Below, in pieces: positions 59,260 to 64,000 of a stretch of 64,000 bases of DNA. Source of the stretch: Bdellovibrionales bacterium (GTDB lineage Bacteria; Bdellovibrionota; UBA1018; CAIMNF01); the NCBI GenBank assembly GCA_947502835.1, contig CANNBJ010000007.1, positions 35,230 through 99,229 on the forward strand, written 5' to 3'. The notes under the pieces were generated by a model, which was not told the DNA's origin, searched no databases, and was given only the letters and a program-made list of their open reading frames with translations. How positions within the stretch are numbered: position 1 is the first letter of the stretch; each line of letters opens with the position of its first letter. Both the position numbers and the translations under genes were made by a program.

Positions 59260-60585
59260 TCACTCCCAAATCTGATCTTCGCCCTTAAGCCACGCTTTTA
59301 CATTCTCAGTGGTCACGGACTTCGGACGCTCGATCGGAAATCCAAGCGCGCGGCACCAGCAGAGCGATGCGAGCACGCCCAGTGCCCGGCTCACACCGAA
59401 AAGCACGGTGTAGTATTCATAGTTCTCCATGCCGTAGGCAGACAAAAGTGCGCCTGAGTGGGCATCCACGTTCGGCCATGGGTTCTTGATTTTTCCAAGC
59501 GATTGGAGAATCGGTGGGACTGTGTCGAAGATTTTCCACACAGTGTTCACGAGCTTGTCATTTGGAACATGGGCTTTTGCAAAAACTTGTTGAGCTGTGA
59601 AGCGGGGATCGGTCTTGCGAAGGACTGCGTGACCGTAGCCCGGCACCACTTTCCCTTCGGTCAGGGTTTTCTGAACATAGGATGCAATCTGTTCACCGCT
59701 TGGGCTGTCGGTGCCAAGAGCCTTGTTCATCTCGGCGATCCACTTGATCACCTCTTGGTTTGCAAGGCCATGAAGCGGGCCTGCGAGTCCATTCATTCCA
59801 GCCGCATACGAGAGGTAAGCATCCGAAAGCGCCGAGCCCACCAAGTGAGTGGTGTGGGCCGATACGTTTCCTCCTTCGTGATCCGCATGGATCGTCAGGT
59901 ACAAACGCATCAGATCTTTGAAGCTTTCTTGATCGAACGAAAGAAGATGCGCAAAATTTCCTGCCCAATCCAAGGAAGGATCCACGCTTACATCTTTTCC
60001 ACCACGGTATTTGCGGCGATACACATAGGCTGCAATGATTGGAATCTTTGCGATCAGGTTCATGGAGTCTTCATAGGTGTGGCTCCAGTAATCTTTTTTA
60101 TTTACGCCTTCTGAGTATTTCTTTGCGAAGATGGATTCGGTTTGAGCGGCCATCACGCCGATCACAAACTGGGTCATCGGATGAGTATTCAGAGGGAGTG
60201 CATCAATCGCTTTGAACACATGGTCTGGCAGTCCTTTTGCGCGGGATGCCCAATCCTTTGAAAGCGCGTCGACATCTTCTTGGGTCGGAATTTCGCCCGT
60301 CATCATCAGGTAAAAAAGTCCCTCGGGAAGGGGCTCCGTGCCCCCTTTTGCTTTTGGAAGTTTCTGCTGAAGTTCTGGAATCGTGAAATTACGGAATCGA
60401 ATTCCCTCTTGCGCATCAAGGAGCGAGGTCTCGTAGACCATTCCTGTGATTCCACGCATTCCCTGATAGATTTGCGCGAGCTGCACCTCTCCAATTTTCT
60501 TGGTGCCGTGATCCTTGATGAGTTCCTTGATTTCAGCTGCAGCTTGGTCAGCTTTTGCCTTAAAGAGAGTCTTCAGTTTTTCCAT
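59260..60585 (-). CDS. gltA: Citrate synthase (eukaryote-like type I)
   Basis: [94 protein letters not shown]. Confidence 0.93.
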   Translation of the reverse strand: MEKLKTLFKAKADQAAAEIKELIKDHGTKKIGEVQLAQIYQGMRGITGMVYETSLLDAQEGIRFRNFTIPELQQKLPKAKGGTEPLPEGLFYLMMTGEIPTQEDVDALSKDWASRAKGLPDHVFKAIDALPLNTHPMTQFVIGVMAAQTESIFAKKYSEGVNKKDYWSHTYEDSMNLIAKIPIIAAYVYRRKYRGGKDVSVDPSLDWAGNFAHLLSFDQESFKDLMRLYLTIHADHEGGNVSAHTTHLVGSALSDAYLSYAAGMNGLAGPLHGLANQEVIKWIAEMNKALGTDSPSGEQIASYVQKTLTEGKVVPGYGHAVLRKTDPRFTAQQVFAKAHVPNDKLVNTVWKIFDTVPPILQSLGKIKNPWPNVDAHSGALLSAYGMENYEYYTVLFGVSRALGVLASLCWCRALGFPIERPKSVTTENVKAWLKGEDQIWE

Positions 60586-60680
60586 ATCAGAGTTAAGCTA
60601 TGACATTTCAGGCATTTAGACATCCGAAAAAACAACAACTCGAGTTTTTGAAGGGTGATGCCGCAACCATGGGGCTCACC

Positions 60681-60756
60681 CTTGATCCACTTGGATTCAG
60701 CATTGGTCTCCAAGACGCATCCTGAGGCCTCCAAAGTTCAATCCAAGTGGATGAAG
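60681..60756. repeat. Degenerate, internally deleted foldback repeat (copy E)
   Basis: Arms ATCCACTTGGATT / AATCCAAGTGGAT around CTCCAAGACGCATCCTGAGGCCT, which matches CTCCGAGCCGCATCCTGCGGCCT of the inverted core at most positions. Confidence 0.55.
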
Positions 60757-60803
60757 AGTGAGTCTTGGGAGGGGCATTAATCTCATGGAACCTCGTGATG
60801 AGT

Positions 60804-61439
60804 TTATTTCATGATTCCAAATGGATAGCGGAAGCCATCGAAAGAGCCATCCGGGCTCGAGCCACCCTCCTTGGGGCTCAGGGGGAAGCGAAACCTCAGG
60901 CCATACTCGGTAATCGGGGATGGGCTCCCTTGAGTTCCGTATTCAAGCGAAAGTGCCGCGACGATCTGGAATTCGGGAATGACCCTCCAGATTGCGCCCC
61001 CTTCCACAAAGTAGGATGAATTACTCGGATAAGTATGGAGCCCAAGGAGTCCCGCCCCCTTCTCGCTCACAAAATTGATGGGTGAGTAGCCAGCACCCAC
61101 GTACAGCCGCCAGATTTCGGCACGAAGTCCGATGTTGGCGGAACCGAAGCTCAGAGTGCTGCCGGAGTTCGACTCGGTACTTGAGAAGCGGGTTTGGATT
61201 CCAAGGTCAATGCGGGCGAAGCTGCGCGCACCGAGGACCGGAGTGTAGGCACTGAGGTTGCCCGAGAAGCCCGACTTCGAGGAGACCGAGGTGCCAAAGA
61301 AGGAATTCGCATTCCGAAATGAACCGATCCCGGTACCAAACTCGAAATAGAGGTTTGCGCGCGCTGTTTCACAGTGGAGCAGAAGTGAGGTCACCAGGAC
61401 GGGCAAGAGCGCGGGAAGGAAAGCGACGTGCAGTCTCAT
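60804..61439 (-). CDS. Putative outer-membrane beta-barrel protein
   Basis: Signal peptide-like N-terminus; alternating aromatic/polar strands (NLYFEFGTGIGSF, ANIGLRAEIWRLYVGAGYS); C-terminal strand EYGLRFRFPL. Confidence 0.55.
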   Translation of the reverse strand: MRLHVAFLPALLPVLVTSLLLHCETARANLYFEFGTGIGSFRNANSFFGTSVSSKSGFSGNLSAYTPVLGARSFARIDLGIQTRFSSTESNSGSTLSFGSANIGLRAEIWRLYVGAGYSPINFVSEKGAGLLGLHTYPSNSSYFVEGGAIWRVIPEFQIVAALSLEYGTQGSPSPITEYGLRFRFPLSPKEGGSSPDGSFDGFRYPFGIMK

Positions 61440-61518
61440 GGGTTCAGTTTATCGCTCTTGCAGACTCCCTGCATTGGGTAAAAAGTGCCTTGGCTCCACT
61501 CGGGCGTAGACTCTACGA

Positions 61519-61716
61519 GCTGGCATCCTTGAGTGGGCATGGCGTTTTGATTTGGGTAGGCAATCCCCTTTGATTCTTGGAGGTTTAGCCGACTCTTGCG
61601 AGTTCGGACTGACGAAAGCAAGGCCGCAGGACGCGGCTCGGAGGCTAAACCTCCAAGAATCAAAGGGGATTGCCGCCACAAGCCCGAAGGCCATGCCCAT
61701 TCAAAGATGGCAGGTG
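61519..61716. repeat. Foldback repeat, copy D
   Basis: Outer CTGGCATCCTTGAGTGGGCATGGC / revcomp CTGCCATCTTTGAATGGGCATGGC; arms caatcccctttgattcttggaggtttagcc / ggctaaacctccaagaatcaaaggggattg; core 61590-61643 on the plus strand. Confidence 0.88.
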
Positions 61717-61755
61717 GCAAACCCTGGGCACGAGGGTTGCAGCACCTCTCAGGTG

Positions 61756-63723
61756 ATGAAATTCGAAAACCGCAAAGACGCTGGAATCATTCTTTCAAAA
61801 CGGATCTCACGGCAGCACTGGCTCAGGCCCGTGATTCTTGCGCTGCCGAGGGGCGGTGTCCCTGTAGCTGCCCCGATTGCAAAGAAGTTCGAGGTGCCCC
61901 TGAATGTGCTCCTTGTCAGGAAGATCGGGGCCCCGTTTCAGCCGGAGTTTGCGCTGGGTGCGTTGGTGGAGGATGGAACACTCCATGTGAATGACCCGAA
62001 AACTCTTCACAACACGCTTCCCGAGGCCGACTTCGAGCGCATCCGGGAGCGGGAGCGCCTGAGGATCCTCGAACAAAAGCAAAAATTCCGGGGAGGAAAG
62101 GACCTCCCGGATCTCTCGGGACTTGAGGTGATTCTTGTTGATGATGGAATTGCAACCGGCGCCACGGTATTTGCCGCAATCGAAGCCTTGAAGCGTCAGA
62201 AGGTCGCGAAAATCGCGGTTGCGGTCCCGGTGTGTGCAGCCTCGACAGCACAAGAGATCCGCACACTCGGGGTCGAGCTCATTTCGGTGATCGAACCCGA
62301 GCGCCTGATGTCGGTGGGGATGTGGTATCGGGATTTTTCTCAAGTCGAGGACGAGGAAGTTCTGGGGTTGCTCGGAGCAGGTCCACTTCAAAGCGGATCC
62401 TCGGGGAATCCCGGGAGGCGAGGGACGAAGCTTGCATCTCAAATCGCAGAGCGCCTGATGCCGCTTGCCACAGACGAGGATCTCGCGCCCTTGATCGCGC
62501 ACCTCAGGAGCCGCCCCGTGGTGATGCTCGGAGAATCCACCCACGGAACCTCCGAGTTCTATACCCTTCGAAATCGCATTTCGCGTTACCTGATCCGGAA
62601 CGAGGGGTTTTCATTTGTGGCAGTCGAGGGGGACTGGCCCGCATCCCAGAAGCTGAATCGACTCATGAGGGAGCCACCCTCGCCCCAGTCCAGGGTGCGC
62701 TCTCCGGTTGAGGTAATGAAAGGATTCAAGCGATGGCCCACCTGGCTGTGGGCAAATCACGAGGTGGCGGAGTTCCTTGAGTCCATCCGGGGGCTTCATG
62801 CTTCCTTCTACGGGCTTGATGTCTATTCACTTTTCGAGTCGCTTGATCATGTCATTGCCTACACGATGCGGGTGAATCCGTTTCTGGGAAACATGTTGAA
62901 GCAACGGTATTCCTGCTTTGAGCCCTTTCAGCGGGACGAATATGCCTATGCGCGCTCCTTGCAGCGGTTTCCGGAGGGGTGCGCATCCGAGGTGCTTGCG
63001 AACCTCGATGAACTCCTGAAGTCGCGGCTTGAGCCCGAGGAGAAAATCGATGAGCGTTTCAGCGCCGAACAGAACGCACGCATTGTCGTGAACGCCGAGA
63101 GCTACTACCGTGCACTCCTTTCAAGCGACGAGCGTTCGTGGAACGTGCGCGATGCGCACATGCTGGAGACCCTTGATCTGCTCCTGGATCTCAGTGCTCG
63201 AATGAAACGGGAGCCGAAAGGCATCGTGTGGGCCCACAACACACACATCGGGGATTACCGGGCGACGCCGATGGCAAAGGAAGGATACGTCAATCTGGGA
63301 GGCCTTGCGAGACAGACCTTCGGGTCCGAGAAGGTGGGACTGGTGGGCTTCGGAACCTGGAGCGGCAGTGTGGTGGCATCAAACGCCTGGGGCGGACGCG
63401 AGCAGGTGCTCCCGATTCCTCCTGCACATGAGGGAACCTGGGAGGCGCACTTTCACGAGGCACTTGAAATGAGGCGAATGAAGCAGGGGTTTGTGCTCTT
63501 CGAGGAGAGGGATCGTGAGGGGCCCTTCTCGGAAGTGCTCGGCCACAGGGCGGTGGGGGTTGTGTATCACCCCAGGGCGGAGGGGCGAAGAAACGAGGTG
63601 CCCACCTCGCTTTCCAATCGCTATGATGCGTTTGTATTCATCGATGAGACCCGAGCGCTGCGCTCTTTGCATGCGATCCATGAGGCCGGAAAGTTCCCTG
63701 AGACGTGGCCGGGTGGGGTGTGA
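61756..63723 (+). CDS. Phosphoribosyltransferase-erythromycin esterase fusion protein
   Basis: PRTase: LALPRGGVPVAAPIAKKF, VILVDDGIATGATVFAAIEAL; esterase: VVMLGESTHGTSEFYTLRNRISRYLIRNEGFSFVAVEGDWPASQKLNR, IVWAHNTHIGDYRAT. Confidence 0.9.
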   Translation: MKFENRKDAGIILSKRISRQHWLRPVILALPRGGVPVAAPIAKKFEVPLNVLLVRKIGAPFQPEFALGALVEDGTLHVNDPKTLHNTLPEADFERIRERERLRILEQKQKFRGGKDLPDLSGLEVILVDDGIATGATVFAAIEALKRQKVAKIAVAVPVCAASTAQEIRTLGVELISVIEPERLMSVGMWYRDFSQVEDEEVLGLLGAGPLQSGSSGNPGRRGTKLASQIAERLMPLATDEDLAPLIAHLRSRPVVMLGESTHGTSEFYTLRNRISRYLIRNEGFSFVAVEGDWPASQKLNRLMREPPSPQSRVRSPVEVMKGFKRWPTWLWANHEVAEFLESIRGLHASFYGLDVYSLFESLDHVIAYTMRVNPFLGNMLKQRYSCFEPFQRDEYAYARSLQRFPEGCASEVLANLDELLKSRLEPEEKIDERFSAEQNARIVVNAESYYRALLSSDERSWNVRDAHMLETLDLLLDLSARMKREPKGIVWAHNTHIGDYRATPMAKEGYVNLGGLARQTFGSEKVGLVGFGTWSGSVVASNAWGGREQVLPIPPAHEGTWEAHFHEALEMRRMKQGFVLFEERDREGPFSEVLGHRAVGVVYHPRAEGRRNEVPTSLSNRYDAFVFIDETRALRSLHAIHEAGKFPETWPGGV

Positions 63724-63729
63724 CGGTCA

Positions 63730-64000
63730 CTAACTGCCCTCGAAGATTGCACCTGACGTTGTCAATTTCCGGTTATGGAAATCCACATAGAGAGCAATTT
63801 GGTCCCTCAGTCGTTCGATTTTTTTGCTTGTGCACCAGGTTCGCCGAAAGAGCCGATTGATGTTCGCTCGAAGCATGGCACAAGTATGGTTCAGCGAAAA
63901 CATGGGATCAAACCGCTTGTCCCGAAGTTCACCTTGCCCCGTGATCGCACCCCGACCTCCGGGGATCCGGATGTGCTTAGCATTTGGTAAATGCTTTCTC
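63730..64000 (-). CDS. Transposase, C-terminal part (runs off the window; absent from the ORF track)
   Basis: Manual minus-strand translation: RKHLPNAKHIRIPGGRGAITGQGELRDKRFDPMFSLNHTCAMLRANINRLFRRTWCTSKKIERLRDQIALYVDFHNRKLTTSGAIFEGS*; no internal stops; NHTxAMLRxxxxRLxRRTWCTxK pattern. Confidence 0.8.
   Translation of the reverse strand, partial: RKHLPNAKHIRIPGGRGAITGQGELRDKRFDPMFSLNHTCAMLRANINRLFRRTWCTSKKIERLRDQIALYVDFHNRKLTTSGAIFEGS

Noticed and set aside
58108-61716. Interpretation of foldback repeats as integron attC sites or retron msr/msd
   Set aside because: No RYYYAAC/GTTRRRY core sites, no integrase and no reverse transcriptase in the window; the structural resemblance is only generic
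63775-63990. 71-aa plus-strand ORF
   Set aside because: The opposite strand encodes the transposase-like C-terminus, which is the more plausible coding frame
1-64000. CRISPR arrays, rRNA operons, prophage modules
   Set aside because: No regularly spaced direct repeats, rRNA signatures or phage structural genes were seen

Overview
This 64 kb window is a chromosomal segment, probably from a Bdellovibrionota/Oligoflexia- or delta-like Gram-negative bacterium (inferred from gene content only). Its core is a long ribosomal-protein superoperon: rpsL-rpsG, fusA, then rpsJ-rplC-D-W-B-rpsS-rplV-rpsC-rplP-rpmC-rpsQ-rplN-X-E-rpsZ-rpsH-rplF-R-rpsE-rpmD-rplO-secY-adk-map-infA-rpmJ-rpsM-K-D-rpoA-rplQ. Two large insertions interrupt the usual str/S10 order. 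The first, between rpsG and fusA, is a module of two CheA-like (HPt + HATPase, no CheW-like domain) kinases, two CheY-like receivers, a CheX-like protein and a truncated globin. The second, between fusA and rpsJ, is a 1448-aa exported protein with an HEAGH motif. Left of the superoperon are an ABC exporter, a sensor-less PhoR/PhoB-like pair, tandem secreted paralogues, tRNA-Thr(CGT) and an AlkA-like glycosylase. Right of it are an olsB/olsA-like pair, a sigma-54 activator, a lipid-modification operon (DUF1295, DUF2062, two CFA-synthase-like methyltransferases, DUF1365, FAD oxidoreductase) and a desaturase. Next come three AAA_14/DUF4143-type ATPases (one with a nonsense codon in its Walker A motif), a DUF1554-like lipoprotein, citrate synthase and a phosphoribosyltransferase-erythromycin esterase fusion. 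A transposase C-terminus that the ORF track missed lies at the right edge. The most novel-looking signal is a dispersed ~200 bp foldback repeat family: four full copies plus one deletion derivative. Each copy has an exactly 54 bp conserved apical core on self-complementary arms whose sequence differs between copies, and the core is inverted between two near-identical copies. A second repeat family (~25 bp ends, ~190 bp paired elements) matches the 3' end of the edge transposase. A third is a ~50 bp (GGC)n cassette upstream of two exported-protein genes.
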